The notes below the pieces were generated by a model. That model was given only the letters and a program-made list of their open reading frames with translations. It did not search any database and was not told where the DNA came from. The position numbers and the translations under genes are program-made. A DNA stretch of 64,000 bases from Rahnella inusitata. GTDB taxonomy: Bacteria > Pseudomonadota > Gammaproteobacteria > Enterobacterales > Enterobacteriaceae. The first letter of the stretch is position 1; every line of letters begins with the position of its first letter. Positions 53,653 through 64,000 of the stretch are shown piece by piece. The stretch covers positions 1 through 64,000 of the forward strand of contig NZ_JYDE01000024.1 of assembly GCF_003263515.1 (NCBI RefSeq), written 5' to 3'.

Positions 53653-53800
53653 CAGTTAAGGTTCGAATTTTTTTGCGAAGTTTGTCTTTGCTGCTCCTGT
53701 TATTTCCTTCCCCCTCAAAAAACCCAATAAATTGCCCCCGCCATGCCCCACAGGGCAACAGGTAGCAATTCTTTTATCATTATTTCGTTCACTTAATACA

Positions 53801-54115
53801 TTACACCGACATATTCATGACATCCTGATAAGCCGCCACCAGCTTGTTGCGTACCTGCACGCCCAGTTGCAATGAGATCGAGGATTTTTGCAGATCGACC
53901 ATTACATCGTTGAGGCTGACGCCCGGCACACCCATTTCGAGTTTTTCAGCCTGCAACTTTGCGTTGTTTTGCGTTTCACTAATTTTGCCTAATGCGGCTT
54001 TCAGCTCACTGGCGAAACCAGCTTCTGAGGTGGCATCGGGTTGCTTTATTGCTCCCGCTTGCACTGCCGTAGCCTGCATTTGCTGTAAAACGCTCTCAAT
54101 GCCTTGAATTGACAT
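53801..54115 (-). CDS. fliE: Flagellar hook-basal body protein FliE
   Basis: Rod protein linking MS ring and proximal rod, 104 residues. The C-terminal [20 protein letters not shown] and [16 protein letters not shown] segment is diagnostic. The ATG at 54115 has GGAGAAAGC upstream; the longer frame to 54172 is not supported. Divergent from fliF. Confidence 0.95.
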   Translation of the reverse strand: MSIQGIESVLQQMQATAVQAGAIKQPDATSEAGFASELKAALGKISETQNNAKLQAEKLEMGVPGVSLNDVMVDLQKSSISLQLGVQVRNKLVAAYQDVMNMSV

Positions 54116-54397
54116 GCTTTCTCCGCTTATCGCTGTATCGGTAACCAATGGGGTTCTTTCATGGAATGACACCCTATCACATCAGTTTTTTCCTAAACGC
54201 CGTAATTGACCGCAAAAACCATGGCTTATCGGGCCATTAACTTTGCCTTGCGCGACAAATAATGGCTCACCTAGAAAATAGGCCTGCCTGTATGGAGGTT
54301 TGAAAAATATCACGCTTCAACGATTGCGCACTTGGGAGTCTGTTTTGTTACGAGACAACATGAACACCACCATCCAACAGCTAAATAGGGATCTTGT
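54116..54397. promoter_or_regulatory. fliE/fliF divergent control region
   Basis: A 282-bp gap between the divergent class II flagellar genes, expected to hold the FlhDC sites. I see no confident -35/-10 pair. Confidence 0.4.
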
Positions 54398-56113
54398 ATG
54401 AGTTCCGCAATAGCCGGCGCAGAAAACCCTCGAAGCGGTTTTACTGCGTTGCTTAATCGCCTGCGCGCCAACCCAAAAATTCCTATCGCCATTGCTGCTG
54501 CCGCTGCCGTGGCTGTTATTGTTGTTATGACACTGTGGGCCAAGCAACCGACGTATAAGGTGCTGTTCAGTAACCTCAACGATAAAGATGGTGGCGCAGT
54601 CGTCACACAGCTCACGCAGATGAACATCCCCTATCAGTTTTCTGATAACGGCGGCGCGGTTCTGATCCCTGCGGACAAAGTGTATGAAACGCGTCTCAAA
54701 CTGGCTGCGGCCGGTTTGCCGAAGGGCGGCGCCGTCGGTTTTGAACTGATGGATCAGGAGAAGTTTGGTATCAGTCAGTTCAGTGAGCAGATTAACTATC
54801 AGCGCGCACTGGAAGGTGAACTCTCCCGCACCATCGAAACGCTCGGCCCGGTCTCCAGCGCCCGCGTTCACTTAGCCATTCCGAAACCTTCTTTATTTGT
54901 CCGCGAGCAGAAAAACCCTTCCGCTTCCGTCACCCTGAATTTGCAACCGGGCCGCGCCCTGGATGATGGTCAGATCAACGCCATCGTTTATATGGTGTCG
55001 AGCAGCGTCTCCGGTCTGCCGCCTGCCAGCGTCACAGTGGTCGATCAAAGCGGTCATCTGCTGACCCAGTCTGACAGCAACGGGCGTGATCTGAATGCTT
55101 CGCAGCTGAAATATGCCAACGAAGTGGAAGGCCGCCTGCAACGTCGCATCGAAGCGATTCTGCAACCTGTGGTCGGTAACGGTAACGTTCACGCGCAAAT
55201 CACCGCGCAGATTGATTACGCCACCCGCGAACAGACCGATGAAAATTACCAGCCGAACGGCGCTGCGGATAAAGCAGCAGTACGTTCCCGCCAGCTCAGC
55301 ACCAGCGATCAGATTGGTGGTTCAGCAGTCGGCGGCGTTCCGGGAGCGCTGAGCAACCAGCCAGCCCCGGCTGCCACCGCGCCAGTGACGACGCCTGCAC
55401 CCGCCAATACGGCGAACGGTGCGCAGAATCAGGCAGCCAATGGTCAGAACGCGGCCCAAAACAGCACGGCGAACCGTTCAACGGTGCCGTCGAACAGCCG
55501 TCGTGATGAAACCACAAACTACGAAGTCGATCGCACCATCACTCACACCCAGCATAGCGCCGGTGCGGTACAGCGCCTGTCTGCGGCGGTAGTCGTCAAC
55601 TATCAGACCGGTGCAGATGGCAAATCTAAGCCGCTGACCGACGAGCAGTTGAAGAAGATTGACGATCTGGTGCGCGAAGCGATGGGCTTCTCCACCGAAC
55701 GCGGCGATACGCTGAACGTGGTAAATACGCCGTTCAATGAAGCGAGCGACGACTCTGCTGAATTGCCGTTCTGGAAACAACAGGCGTTCTTCGATCAGCT
55801 GATCGACGCAGGCCGCTGGTTACTGGTGCTGATTGTTGCCTGGCTGTTGTGGCGCAAAATGGTTCGTCCGATGCTGCGCAAACAGCAGGCCGAGAAAGAC
55901 GCCGTTGCCGCTGCTGTTCTGGCCGCGTCCCAGCCTCAACCTGAAGGCAGCAAACCGGTGAAACTCAGCAACGACGAGCTGGAGAAACGCAAGCGTTCAC
56001 AGCAGCGCGTCAGCGTCGAAGTGCAAACTCAACGCGTTCAGGAGCTGGCCGATAAAGATCCTCGTATCGTCGCCCTGGTTATCCGCCAATGGATGAGTAC
56101 CGAACAACCATGA
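54398..56113 (+). CDS. fliF: Flagellar MS-ring protein FliF
   Basis: Inner-membrane ring platform of the basal body, 571 residues. One membrane segment near residues 27-46 and another near 460-480 ([20 protein letters not shown]) border the periplasmic ring-building domains ([40 protein letters not shown]). An Ala/Asn/Gln-rich linker lies at about 320-370. The C-terminus binds FliG. AGGGAT precedes the ATG. First gene of fliF-P. Confidence 0.97.
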   Translation: MSSAIAGAENPRSGFTALLNRLRANPKIPIAIAAAAAVAVIVVMTLWAKQPTYKVLFSNLNDKDGGAVVTQLTQMNIPYQFSDNGGAVLIPADKVYETRLKLAAAGLPKGGAVGFELMDQEKFGISQFSEQINYQRALEGELSRTIETLGPVSSARVHLAIPKPSLFVREQKNPSASVTLNLQPGRALDDGQINAIVYMVSSSVSGLPPASVTVVDQSGHLLTQSDSNGRDLNASQLKYANEVEGRLQRRIEAILQPVVGNGNVHAQITAQIDYATREQTDENYQPNGAADKAAVRSRQLSTSDQIGGSAVGGVPGALSNQPAPAATAPVTTPAPANTANGAQNQAANGQNAAQNSTANRSTVPSNSRRDETTNYEVDRTITHTQHSAGAVQRLSAAVVVNYQTGADGKSKPLTDEQLKKIDDLVREAMGFSTERGDTLNVVNTPFNEASDDSAELPFWKQQAFFDQLIDAGRWLLVLIVAWLLWRKMVRPMLRKQQAEKDAVAAAVLAASQPQPEGSKPVKLSNDELEKRKRSQQRVSVEVQTQRVQELADKDPRIVALVIRQWMSTEQP

Positions 56114-57102
56114 CTATGACCGGAACTGAAAAAAGCGCCATTTTGATGATAACGCTGGGCGAAGACCGCGCGGTAGAGGTGTTCAAGCATCTCTCCCCGC
56201 GCGAAGTTCAGCAAATCAGTGGCGCGATGGCGAACATCCATCAGATCTCCAATAAGCAGCTGGCCGAAGTCCTGAATGAGTTCGAGGACGAATCCGAGCA
56301 GTACGCCGCGCTGAGCGTCAACACCAGTGAATACCTGCGTGCGGTACTGACCAAGGCGCTGGGCGAAGAACGTGCGTCCAGCCTGCTGGAAGATATTCTG
56401 GAATCCCGCGAAACCACCAGCGGCATGGAAACGCTCAACTTTATGGAGCCGGTGATTGCGGCAGATCTGATCCGCGACGAGCATCCGCAGATCATCGCCA
56501 CCATCCTTGTGCACCTCAAACGCGGTCAGGCAGCCGATATTCTCGCGCTGTTCGACGAACGTCTGCGCAACGACGTCATGTTGCGTATCGCCACCTTCGG
56601 CGGTGTCCAGCCAGCGGCGCTGGCAGAGCTGACGGAAGTGCTCAACAACCTGCTCGACGGCCAGAACCTCAAGCGGGCGAAGATGGGCGGTGTTCGTACT
56701 GCGGCGGAAATCATCAACCTGATGAAAACCCAGCAGGAAGAAGCGGTTATCGAAGCAGTACGTGGTTACGACGGCGAACTGGCCCAGAAAATTATCGACG
56801 AGATGTTCCTGTTCGAAAACCTGGTGGACGTGGACGATCGCAGTATCCAGCGCCTGTTGCAGGAAATCGAAGGCGAATCGTTACTGGTCGCACTGAAAGG
56901 TGCCGAACAACCACTTCGCGAGAAATTCCTGCGCAACATGTCGCAGCGTGCGGCCGATATCCTGCGCGACGATCTGGCCAACCGCGGCCCGATGCGTATG
57001 TCTCTGGTCGAGAACGAACAGAAAGCGATCCTGCAAACGGTTCGCCGTCTGGCAGAGTCTGGCGAAATGATGGTTGGCGGCGGCGAGGACTCCTATGTCT
57101 GA
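56110..57102 (+). CDS. fliG: Flagellar motor switch protein FliG
   Basis: Rotor protein that meets the stator. It is 330 residues, close to E. coli along its length ([60 protein letters not shown]). The ATG at 56110 overlaps the fliF stop (ATGA), which I prefer over the longer frame at 56089. Confidence 0.96.
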   Translation: MTMTGTEKSAILMITLGEDRAVEVFKHLSPREVQQISGAMANIHQISNKQLAEVLNEFEDESEQYAALSVNTSEYLRAVLTKALGEERASSLLEDILESRETTSGMETLNFMEPVIAADLIRDEHPQIIATILVHLKRGQAADILALFDERLRNDVMLRIATFGGVQPAALAELTEVLNNLLDGQNLKRAKMGGVRTAAEIINLMKTQQEEAVIEAVRGYDGELAQKIIDEMFLFENLVDVDDRSIQRLLQEIEGESLLVALKGAEQPLREKFLRNMSQRAADILRDDLANRGPMRMSLVENEQKAILQTVRRLAESGEMMVGGGEDSYV

Positions 57103-57850
57103 TAATCCAGCTCCGGAGAAGAAAACCGCTGAAGAGCGCCAGACAGAACGTCTTAACGCCCTGCCGTGGCAACCGTGGCGGCCAGGCGATCTGGCGATGC
57201 CTTCCTTTACCTCGCCCCTCGAACCTCTGTTCCAGGAAGGTGAGGAAGAGCAGGACGACGGCCAGCCGAAAGTGCAGGTCGATCAGAATGAACTGCAAAA
57301 CTTGCAACGCCGCGCGGAACAACAAGGGTTCCAGCAGGGTCTGGAAGCCGGTCAAAAACAGGGCTACGCCGCAGGTTTTCAGTCTGGTCAGGAAGCCGGG
57401 CAGCAGCAGGCTTTACTGGAAGGCCAGCAACAGCAGGCCGTGCTCACTGAACACTGGCAGGTGCTGGTAGCCGATTTCCAGCAAACGCTGGATGCGCTCG
57501 ATAGCGTTATCGCCTCACGCCTGATGCAAATGGCGCTGACGGCGGCCAAACAGATTTTGGGTCAGGCACCGATTTGTGACGGTTCCGCCCTGCTCAACCA
57601 GATCCAACAGCTCATTCAGCAGGAGCCGATGTTTAAAGGCAAACCGCAACTGCGCGTCAATCCGGCTGATTTTGAGCGTGTTGAAACGCAAATGGGTGCG
57701 AGCCTGAGCATGCACGGCTGGCGTTTGCTGGCCGATAACCAAATCCACAGCGGCGGCTGTAAAGTCAGTGCGGAAGACGGCGATATGGATGCGTCCATCG
57801 CCACGCGCTGGCATGAACTGTGCCGTCTCGCGGCACCGGGAGATCTCTGA
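57095..57850 (+). CDS. fliH: Flagellar export regulator FliH
   Basis: Cytoplasmic stator of the export ATPase FliI, 251 residues. A Gln/Gly-rich helix with GxxxG-like repeats ([20 protein letters not shown]) covers about 87-130 and a C-terminal V-type-ATPase-E-like domain follows. The ATG at 57095 has GAGGAC upstream and overlaps fliG by 8 bp. Confidence 0.94.
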   Translation: MSDNPAPEKKTAEERQTERLNALPWQPWRPGDLAMPSFTSPLEPLFQEGEEEQDDGQPKVQVDQNELQNLQRRAEQQGFQQGLEAGQKQGYAAGFQSGQEAGQQQALLEGQQQQAVLTEHWQVLVADFQQTLDALDSVIASRLMQMALTAAKQILGQAPICDGSALLNQIQQLIQQEPMFKGKPQLRVNPADFERVETQMGASLSMHGWRLLADNQIHSGGCKVSAEDGDMDASIATRWHELCRLAAPGDL

Positions 57851-59214
57851 TGACCGCCCGCCTGAGCCGCCTGCTGAAAACGCTCGACGATGCCGAAAAG
57901 CGCATGGGCCGTACGCCCTCGGTGCGCCGCTATGGCCGACTGACCCGCGCTACGGGGCTCATCCTCGAAGCTACCGGTTTGCAGATGCCGCTCGGCGCGA
58001 CCTGTCTGATCGAACGTCATGACGGCCCGACCGTGCAGGAAGTGGAAAGCGAAGTGGTTGGCTTCAACGGCCAGAGCCTGTTCCTCATGCCGCTTGAAGA
58101 AGTCGAAGGTATTTTGCCGGGTGCTCGCGTGTATGCGCGGATCTCGCCCGACGGCCACACCGCGGGCAAACAACTTCCGCTCGGCCCGCAATTGCTGGGC
58201 CGCGTGCTCGATGGCAGTGCCAAACCGCTTGACGGTCTGCCGCCGCCGGATACCGGTTATCGCGCTGCGCTGATCACCCCGCCGTTTAACCCGCTGCAAC
58301 GAACGCCTATCACCGATGTGCTGGACGTTGGCGTGCGCGCCATTAACTCCCTGCTCACCGTCGGTCGCGGCCAGCGTATGGGGCTGTTCGCCGGTTCCGG
58401 CGTCGGTAAATCCGTTCTGCTCGGCATGATGGCGCGCTATACCAAGGCCGATGTGATCGTGGTCGGGCTTATCGGTGAGCGTGGCCGTGAAGTAAAAGAT
58501 TTTATCGAGAACATTTTAGGTGACGAAGGCCGCGCACGTTCGGTGGTTATCGCCGCACCGGCGGATGTTTCGCCCCTGTTACGCCTGCAGGGTGCCGCCT
58601 ACGCCACCCGTATCGCCGAAGATTTTCGCGATCGCGGTCAGCATGTTCTGCTGATCATGGATTCCCTGACCCGCTACGCCATGGCCCAGCGTGAAATCGC
58701 CCTCGCCATTGGTGAACCTCCGGCGACCAAAGGCTATCCGCCTTCCGTCTTCGCCAAACTGCCTGCGCTGGTCGAACGCGCGGGGAACGGCATCAGCGGC
58801 GGCGGTTCTATCACTGCATTTTATACCGTGCTGACCGAGGGTGATGATCAGCAGGATCCGATTGCCGACTCCGCCCGCGCCATTCTCGATGGTCACGTGG
58901 TGTTGTCACGCCGTCTGGCGGAATCCGGCCACTATCCGGCCATTGATATTGAAGCGTCGATCAGCCGTGCAATGACGTCTCTGATTGACGATGCACAGTA
59001 CGCCCGCGTGCGTAATTTCAAACAACTGTTGTCCAGCTACCAGCGTAACCGTGATTTGGTCAGCGTCGGGGCGTACGCGGCAGGCAGCGATCCGATGCTC
59101 GATCGCGCCATCCGGTTGTACCCGCAGATGGAGAACTTTCTCCAGCAGGACATCATGGAACGCAGTACCTATGAAGACGCCTGTCTGGAACTGAACATGT
59201 TGTTCCCAGGCTAA
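57850..59214 (+). CDS. fliI: Flagellum-specific ATPase FliI
   Basis: Hexameric export ATPase, 454 residues. Walker A is GSGVGKS in [17 protein letters not shown], Walker B in [12 protein letters not shown], with catalytic [13 protein letters not shown]. The ATG overlaps the fliH stop (TGATG). Confidence 0.96.
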   Translation: MTARLSRLLKTLDDAEKRMGRTPSVRRYGRLTRATGLILEATGLQMPLGATCLIERHDGPTVQEVESEVVGFNGQSLFLMPLEEVEGILPGARVYARISPDGHTAGKQLPLGPQLLGRVLDGSAKPLDGLPPPDTGYRAALITPPFNPLQRTPITDVLDVGVRAINSLLTVGRGQRMGLFAGSGVGKSVLLGMMARYTKADVIVVGLIGERGREVKDFIENILGDEGRARSVVIAAPADVSPLLRLQGAAYATRIAEDFRDRGQHVLLIMDSLTRYAMAQREIALAIGEPPATKGYPPSVFAKLPALVERAGNGISGGGSITAFYTVLTEGDDQQDPIADSARAILDGHVVLSRRLAESGHYPAIDIEASISRAMTSLIDDAQYARVRNFKQLLSSYQRNRDLVSVGAYAAGSDPMLDRAIRLYPQMENFLQQDIMERSTYEDACLELNMLFPG

Positions 59215-59240
59215 ATTTTTAACCGATAAAGGTAAATCAG

Positions 59241-59687
59241 ATGGAAAACTCATCACCATTGATCACCCTTTGTTCTCTGGCGCAAAAAGCGCTGGATCAG
59301 GCGACCAATCATTTAGGGCAAATCAGGCAGTCGCATACTCAGGCTGAAGAGCAGCTCACCATGCTGCTCAACTATCAGCGCGAGTATCGTGACAAACTCA
59401 ATAACACCATGACCGGCGGGATTGCGGCGAATACCTGGCAAAACTACCAGCAGTTTATCGGCACGCTGGAAGTGGCCATTGATCAGCACCGCAGACAGTT
59501 GCAGCAGTGGGACCAGCGGCTGAATGCTGCCGTAAACCAGTGGCAGGATAAGCAACAGCGGCTGAACGCCTATCAGACCCTGCAAACCCGGGCCAGTGAA
59601 CAGCAGCGTTCGCATGAGAACAAAATGGATCAAAAGCAGAATGATGAATTTGCCCAACGCAGCGCTTACAGGAAAAAAATGCTATGA
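59241..59687 (+). CDS. fliJ: Flagellar export chaperone FliJ
   Basis: Coiled-coil protein between FliI and FlhA, 148 residues, Gln-rich and helical throughout (LITLCSLAQKALDQATNHLG; EEQLTMLLNYQREYRDKLNN). AAAGG lies upstream of the ATG. Its end overlaps fliK by 4 bp. Confidence 0.93.
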   Translation: MENSSPLITLCSLAQKALDQATNHLGQIRQSHTQAEEQLTMLLNYQREYRDKLNNTMTGGIAANTWQNYQQFIGTLEVAIDQHRRQLQQWDQRLNAAVNQWQDKQQRLNAYQTLQTRASEQQRSHENKMDQKQNDEFAQRSAYRKKML

Positions 59688-61042
59688 ATCTGAATATATT
59701 GCCTGCGGCCGTTACCACGGCAAAAACCACCGTCTCTGCTGCGTCCGGCAGTGCGGCCTCTTCTTCTGCCACGGCCTCTGATGGCACCTCCGCCGGGGGT
59801 ACCTCCACGACGGGTGTGACGACAGATTTTGCCACTCAGTTGCAGGCGCAGCTCGGCGAAAAGCTCGACCCTAAACTTGCCAGCCAGCTCTCGCAGCTCG
59901 GCCAGAAGATCAGCGCTAAAGGCCAGACGGTGGATAAAGCCACGCTCACTCAGGCGGTGACCACCGGTGAAGAAGATGGCAGCCTGACCCTTGATGACAA
60001 TGATCTGAGCAAAATGATTGCGGCGATCCAGCTGTTGCCCAACGGCAGCCTGAAAGGCACGGATCCCTCGTCGGTGAAAACCGCTGCGCTGACGGATAAA
60101 GATAAAGACAGCAAAGCAGATGACGCGACCAACCTGCCAGTGCAGGCGCTGTTCGCCCAGCTGGCGGCGCAACAGCAACCGGCTCAGCAGGTGCAGACCG
60201 CGACCGCAGCGCTCACGCAAACGGCAACGTCCGGTGACGCCACCGATGCCGATAAAAAGAGCGCGTTGCTCGCCGGGCTGACCTCCGCATCGTCCTTACT
60301 GACCGATGACGGCAAAACAGCCGTGACTGACAGCGCCGCAGCGACCCCTGCTGCGACGCATACTGCCAGCAAGAGCTCTTCCGCGGCGACCCCGGATTTC
60401 AGCAGCGCGCTGGCCTCCATGACGGCCGCGACCGGTAATGCAGCGCTAACGCCGCAAACCGAAAGTCGCACAACCGATGGCATCCAAAATCTGGTGAATA
60501 ACGCCGCCGTGGCCGTCTCTTCGGCGCCGGTGTCCACCACGCCGACCACCACCAGCGTGGTCACCAGCCCGAGCACGCCATTGCTTAACGCCCAGCTGGG
60601 TACGCCGGAATGGCAGCAGCAGCTCGGTCAGCAAGTGATGATGTTCAATCGTCAGGGGTTACAGAGCGCCGAACTGCGTCTGCATCCGCAGGATCTGGGC
60701 TCCATTCAGGTCAGCATGAAGATCGAAAACAATCAGGCGCAGCTGCACTTTGTTTCCGGCCACAGCGCAGTGCGTTCTGCCATTGAAGCCGCGATGCCGG
60801 ATCTGAAAACGGCGCTGGCGGATAACGGCATCAGCCTCGGCCAGAGCAGCGTCGGCAGCGACAGCTCGCAATGGCAACAGGCGCAGCAGCAAAATTCACA
60901 ATCCGGTTCTCAGCAGGGGAACGCCTCCAGCTGGGCGGCCTTTAATGCGGGCGGTGTGAACTCAGCGGCGGACGCTTTACCGGTTCCAGCCTCCCTCGCG
61001 CAACGTATCAGCGGTAACAACAGCGTCGATATCTTTGCGTAA
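59684..61042 (+). CDS. fliK: Flagellar hook-length control protein FliK
   Basis: Secreted ruler of 452 residues. The N-terminal 270 are Ala/Thr/Ser/Asp-rich and low in complexity, and the C-terminal domain (about 300-400) has the hook-length signature SAELRLHPQDLGSIQVSMKI. The last 50 residues are Gln/Ser-rich. It overlaps fliJ by 4 bp. Confidence 0.92.
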   Translation: MNLNILPAAVTTAKTTVSAASGSAASSSATASDGTSAGGTSTTGVTTDFATQLQAQLGEKLDPKLASQLSQLGQKISAKGQTVDKATLTQAVTTGEEDGSLTLDDNDLSKMIAAIQLLPNGSLKGTDPSSVKTAALTDKDKDSKADDATNLPVQALFAQLAAQQQPAQQVQTATAALTQTATSGDATDADKKSALLAGLTSASSLLTDDGKTAVTDSAAATPAATHTASKSSSAATPDFSSALASMTAATGNAALTPQTESRTTDGIQNLVNNAAVAVSSAPVSTTPTTTSVVTSPSTPLLNAQLGTPEWQQQLGQQVMMFNRQGLQSAELRLHPQDLGSIQVSMKIENNQAQLHFVSGHSAVRSAIEAAMPDLKTALADNGISLGQSSVGSDSSQWQQAQQQNSQSGSQQGNASSWAAFNAGGVNSAADALPVPASLAQRISGNNSVDIFA

Positions 61043-61238
61043 TTGTTCGCAAAATTGTTTCAGGTAATTACTGACGGTCAGTGTTCACTTAATTCAAACG
61101 GCAGAGCTGACCTTATTTTTCCCGCCTATTCTGACTATTGAACAACAGGATAAGCGGGATAATCATTCTCAGAATTGACTCAGCAGGTTGAGCCTTCCTC
61201 AGCTGACCTGCTCATACTTACAGGAAATCGCCTCATCC
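61043..61238. promoter_or_regulatory. Gap between fliK and fliL
   Basis: A 196-bp gap, where E. coli has the fliL promoter. An imperfect stem GCAGGTTGAG...CTCAGCTGACCTGC lies at about 61183-61211. No clear sigma consensus found. Confidence 0.4.
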
Positions 61239-61739
61239 ATGTCTGACTCTGCTCTCTCGGCCTCGCGCAAAAAAAAGCGACCGCTTTTGATGATTCTGCT
61301 TTTACTGGTGGCCATTGGTGCTTGTGGTGCGGCGGGTTACGCCTGGTGGATGTTGCACAAACAGCAGTCGGCTCCGGGTTCACAGACTGCCGAAGTGAAG
61401 AAAAACGAACCGCCGGTGCCGCCTATTTTCCTGGCACTGGATACCTTCACCGTCAACCTGCAAACGCCGGATAACGATCCTGACCGTGTGCTTTACATCG
61501 GCCTGACCCTGCGTCTGCCGGATGAAAAGAACCGCGCGGTTCTTAATGAGTACCTGCCCGAAGTGCGCAGCCGCTTGCTGTTGCTACTTTCTCGTCAGAA
61601 AACGTCGGATTTAGTCAGTGAAACCGGCAAGCAACAACTGGTGCAGGAAATCAAACAAGTTCTGGACGTGCCCCTGGTCAAAGGTCAGCCCCCACAGGTG
61701 ATCAACGACGTGCTTTTCACTGCTTTCATACTGCGATAA
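61239..61739 (+). CDS. fliL: Flagellar basal body-associated protein FliL
   Basis: Single-pass inner-membrane protein supporting the stator, 166 residues. A basic KKKR stretch, a membrane helix (about 16-38) and the periplasmic IFLALDTFTVNLQTPD domain are as in E. coli. The ATG at 61239 is taken since the N-terminus matches; the ribosome site is weak. Confidence 0.93.
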   Translation: MSDSALSASRKKKRPLLMILLLLVAIGACGAAGYAWWMLHKQQSAPGSQTAEVKKNEPPVPPIFLALDTFTVNLQTPDNDPDRVLYIGLTLRLPDEKNRAVLNEYLPEVRSRLLLLLSRQKTSDLVSETGKQQLVQEIKQVLDVPLVKGQPPQVINDVLFTAFILR

Positions 61740-61746
61740 TCAAATT

Positions 61747-62763
61747 ATGGGCGACAGCATTCTTTCACAGGCCGAGATCGACGCACTGCTCAACGGTGAC
61801 AGCGGCGACAGCGCGCCTGAAACCACCAACGCCAAAAATCAGGCGGCCGATGACGGCGTAAAACCTTTTGACCCGACGACGCAACGCCGTGTTGTGCGTG
61901 AACGTCTGCAGGCGCTGGAAATTATTAACGAGCGTTTTGCCCGTCATTTCCGTATGGGGTTATTTAACCTGTTGCGCCGCAGCCCGGACATCACCGTCGG
62001 GCCGATCAAAATTCAGCCTTATCACGATTTTGCCCGCAACCTGCCTGTGCCGACCAACCTCAACCTGATCCACCTTAAGCCTCTGCGCGGCACGGCACTG
62101 TTTGTGTTCGCGCCAAGCCTGGTGTTTATCGCGGTGGATAACCTGTTCGGCGGCGATGGTCGTTTTCCGACCAAGGTGGAAGGGCGTGAATTCACCCACA
62201 CCGAGCAGCGCGTGATTAAACGCATGCTGACGCTGGCGCTTGACGCCTATGAAGATGCCTGGAGCGGCGTCTACAAACTGAGCGTCGAATACGTGCGTGC
62301 AGAATTACAGATCAAATTCACCAACATCACCTCTTCCCCGAACGATATCGTGATCACGACGCCGTTCCATGTGGAAATCGGTGCCCTGAGCGGTGATTTC
62401 AACATCTGTATTCCGTTCAGCATGATTGAACCTATTCGTGAGTTGCTGACCAATCCACCGGTTGAAAACTCCCGTCATGAAGAAAGCCAGTGGCGCGAAA
62501 ATCTGGTCACGCAGGTTCAGCAATCCGAGCTGGAACTGGTGGCGAATTTCGTCGAAATCCCGCTGCGTTTGTCCCAGATCCTGAAACTGCAACCGGGCGA
62601 CGTGCTGCCGATTGAAAAACCGGATCGCCTGATCGCCCACGTCGACGGCGTGCCGGTGCTGACCAGCAAATACGGCACCTTAAACGAACAATACGCTCTG
62701 CGCGTTGAACATTTGATCAACCCAATTTTAAATTCTCTAGATGAGGAACAGCCCCATGAGTGA
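61747..62763 (+). CDS. fliM: Flagellar motor switch protein FliM
   Basis: C-ring protein that binds CheY-P. It is 338 residues, with the N-terminal CheY-binding SILSQAEIDALLNGD, the middle CheC-like domain and the C-terminal SpoA-like domain (RLSQILKLQPGDVLPIEKPD). It starts 7 bp after fliL and overlaps fliN. Confidence 0.96.
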   Translation: MGDSILSQAEIDALLNGDSGDSAPETTNAKNQAADDGVKPFDPTTQRRVVRERLQALEIINERFARHFRMGLFNLLRRSPDITVGPIKIQPYHDFARNLPVPTNLNLIHLKPLRGTALFVFAPSLVFIAVDNLFGGDGRFPTKVEGREFTHTEQRVIKRMLTLALDAYEDAWSGVYKLSVEYVRAELQIKFTNITSSPNDIVITTPFHVEIGALSGDFNICIPFSMIEPIRELLTNPPVENSRHEESQWRENLVTQVQQSELELVANFVEIPLRLSQILKLQPGDVLPIEKPDRLIAHVDGVPVLTSKYGTLNEQYALRVEHLINPILNSLDEEQPHE

Positions 62764-63172
62764 CACCAATAAACCGTCTGACGCGGGATCGGAAAACGTT
62801 GACGATTTATGGGCTGATGCGTTTAACGAACAACAATCTGCGGGCAGCGCCAAAGCGTCAACCGAGGGTGTTTTCGCCGCGCTGGGCGCCCAGGAAGGAG
62901 CCGGTGGTTTGCAGGATATCGACATGATCCTCGACATTCCGGTGAAACTGACCGTGGAATTAGGCCGCACCAAGATGACCATCAAAGAGTTGCTGCGTCT
63001 GTCGCAGGGTTCCGTGGTCTCCCTTGACGGCCTGGCCGGTGAGCCGCTGGATATTTTGATCAACGGTTACCTGATTGCTCAGGGTGAAGTCGTGGTCGTG
63101 GCCGATAAATACGGCGTGCGCATCACCGATATCATCACGCCGTCAGAACGTATGCGTCGTCTGAGCCGCTGA
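62756..63172 (+). CDS. fliN: Flagellar motor switch protein FliN
   Basis: C-ring protein of 138 residues with the SpoA domain at the end (DIPVKLTVELGRTKMTIKEL; RLSQGSVVSLDGLAGEPLDI). GAGGAAC lies upstream of the ATG, which overlaps the fliM stop by 8 bp. Confidence 0.96.
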   Translation: MSDTNKPSDAGSENVDDLWADAFNEQQSAGSAKASTEGVFAALGAQEGAGGLQDIDMILDIPVKLTVELGRTKMTIKELLRLSQGSVVSLDGLAGEPLDILINGYLIAQGEVVVVADKYGVRITDIITPSERMRRLSR

Positions 63173-63603
63173 TGAACCAGAACGCCGCGACGGATTCTCC
63201 GTACATTTCCGGCCCGGCAAACCATGCCACAACGCAGGCCTCAGCGCCGGTGGTTCCCGCCAGTTCCGTGCTGACTCAGGTCAGTTCGGTGCTCGGCGGC
63301 ATTCTGCTGCTGATCCTGTTTATCGGTTGGGTGGCTAAACGCACCGGTCTGGCGCCACAGGCAAAAAATAACAAGCTGCTGAAAATCACGTCCAGCTGTC
63401 AGGTCGGGCGCAGTGAAAAAGTGGTGATTGTGGAAGTGGACAATACCTGGCTGGTTCTGGGTGTGACCGCCCACAGCATCACGCCGCTGCACACCCTCAG
63501 CGCGCCGCCGGTGGACACCCCTGCGGTGAGTGCCGCAGAACTGCCCGCCGATTTTCGTCAGCTGATGCAAAAAATGTTAAAACGTCCGGGAAAGCAGGCA
63601 TGA
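63172..63603 (+). CDS. fliO: Flagellar export protein FliO
   Basis: Small membrane protein that assists FliP assembly, 143 residues. One membrane segment (about 34-60, GGILLLILFIGWVAKRTGL) and a cytoplasmic domain (VVIVEVDNTWLVLGVTAHSI). ATG overlaps the fliN stop by 1 bp, and the fliO stop overlaps fliP by 4. Confidence 0.93.
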   Translation: MNQNAATDSPYISGPANHATTQASAPVVPASSVLTQVSSVLGGILLLILFIGWVAKRTGLAPQAKNNKLLKITSSCQVGRSEKVVIVEVDNTWLVLGVTAHSITPLHTLSAPPVDTPAVSAAELPADFRQLMQKMLKRPGKQA

Positions 63604-64000
63604 CCTTTTTGAAATCCCCCTTGATCACCCGCCTGTGTCTGCCGCTGTTATTGTTCATCAGCCCGTCAGCCTTCGCGCAATTACCGGGCATCATCAGCCA
63701 GCAAATGGCCAACGGCGCACAGAACTGGTCTTTGCCGATTCAGACGCTGGTGTTCATCACTACGCTGACGCTGCTCCCTGCGATGCTGCTGATGTGTACC
63801 AGCTTTACCCGCATTATTATCGTTCTGGGTTTGCTGCGAAATGCGCTGGGTACGCCGTCCGCACCGCCAAATCAGGTGCTGCTCGGCCTGGGACTGTTTC
63901 TGACCTTCTTCGTCATGGCACCGGTCTTCGACAAAATCTATACCGACGCCTATCAGCCGTTTACCGAAAACAAAATCAGCATGCAGGATGCGATGGACAA
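63600..64000 (+). CDS. fliP: Flagellar export gate protein FliP (cut by the window edge)
   Basis: Core export-gate protein. About 133 residues are visible: a signal peptide (ITRLCLPLLLFISPSAFA) and the FliP pattern LPIQTLVFITTLTLLPAMLL, MCTSFTRIIIVLGLLRNALG and FFVMAPVFDKIYTDA. The start overlaps the fliO stop (ATGA). The gene continues past 64000. Confidence 0.96.
   Translation, partial: MTFLKSPLITRLCLPLLLFISPSAFAQLPGIISQQMANGAQNWSLPIQTLVFITTLTLLPAMLLMCTSFTRIIIVLGLLRNALGTPSAPPNQVLLGLGLFLTFFVMAPVFDKIYTDAYQPFTENKISMQDAMD

Overview
The window looks like chromosomal DNA of a motile, non-enteric Enterobacterales bacterium of the Yersiniaceae, most likely Rahnella or a close relative. This is inferred from protein similarity to E. 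coli and Yersinia orthologues and from gene order (hexR-zwf-pykA, lpxM-mepM-znuACB, tcyN-tcyL-tcyJ-dcyD-fliZ-fliA-fliC-fliD-fliS-fliT, fliE/fliF-fliP). No database search was run. I see no rRNA, tRNA, CRISPR array or insertion sequence.

Region 1 (1-5300) is central carbon metabolism: eda, zwf, the regulator hexR and pykA, with three near-consensus HexR operators. The gene edd is absent from its usual place between zwf and eda. The eda leader carries three stacked hairpins instead.

Region 2 (5300-12520) is a desferrioxamine-type siderophore operon, dfoJ-dfoA-dfoC, controlled by a Fur box over the promoter and a perfect CRP core site upstream. A separate MdfA-like exporter gene follows. DfoC is a fused acyltransferase-synthetase with a retained internal ribosome site and ATG. 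A FoxA/FhuA-like receptor with its own Fur box lies about 19 kb away (31830-33941) and is the likely uptake partner.

Region 3 (12520-19500) is envelope and zinc homeostasis: lpxM, mepM, and znuA divergent from znuCB across a Zur box, then a CPA1-type antiporter and an EthD-like protein.

Region 4 (19500-38560) is accessory. It holds a small HTH protein; a short YadA-like trimeric autotransporter whose N-terminus looks like a DNA-binding HTH, in an operon with a lipoprotein and a translationally coupled 81-residue protein behind a perfect CRP site; a basic orphan protein; wrbA; a second EF-G divergent from an ArsR regulator across a 24-bp palindrome; a LysR regulator with a split chromate transporter; a lambda Bor-like lipoprotein; a periplasmic GH3 enzyme; the siderophore receptor; a cysteine-rich lipoprotein with an internal duplication; a TudS/DUF523 protein; an SDR enzyme; the L,D-transpeptidase LdtB; and a strongly folded repeat-like intergenic element.

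Region 5 (38560-64000) is cystine uptake (tcyN, tcyL, tcyJ, dcyD) joined to the flagellar cluster. fliC and fliD diverge, each with a perfect sigma-28 promoter. A 6-kb insert between fliT and fliE carries an AraC regulator, an orphan GhoT/OrtT-type membrane toxin, a Pmp3-like peptide and many very small genes, including 57- and 30-residue ones. The fliF-P operon is tightly overlapped and runs off the right edge inside fliP.

The least explained parts are the HTH-autotransporter operon (19525-22900), the EF-G/ArsR pair, the orphan GhoT/OrtT toxin and the 38130-38562 structured element.
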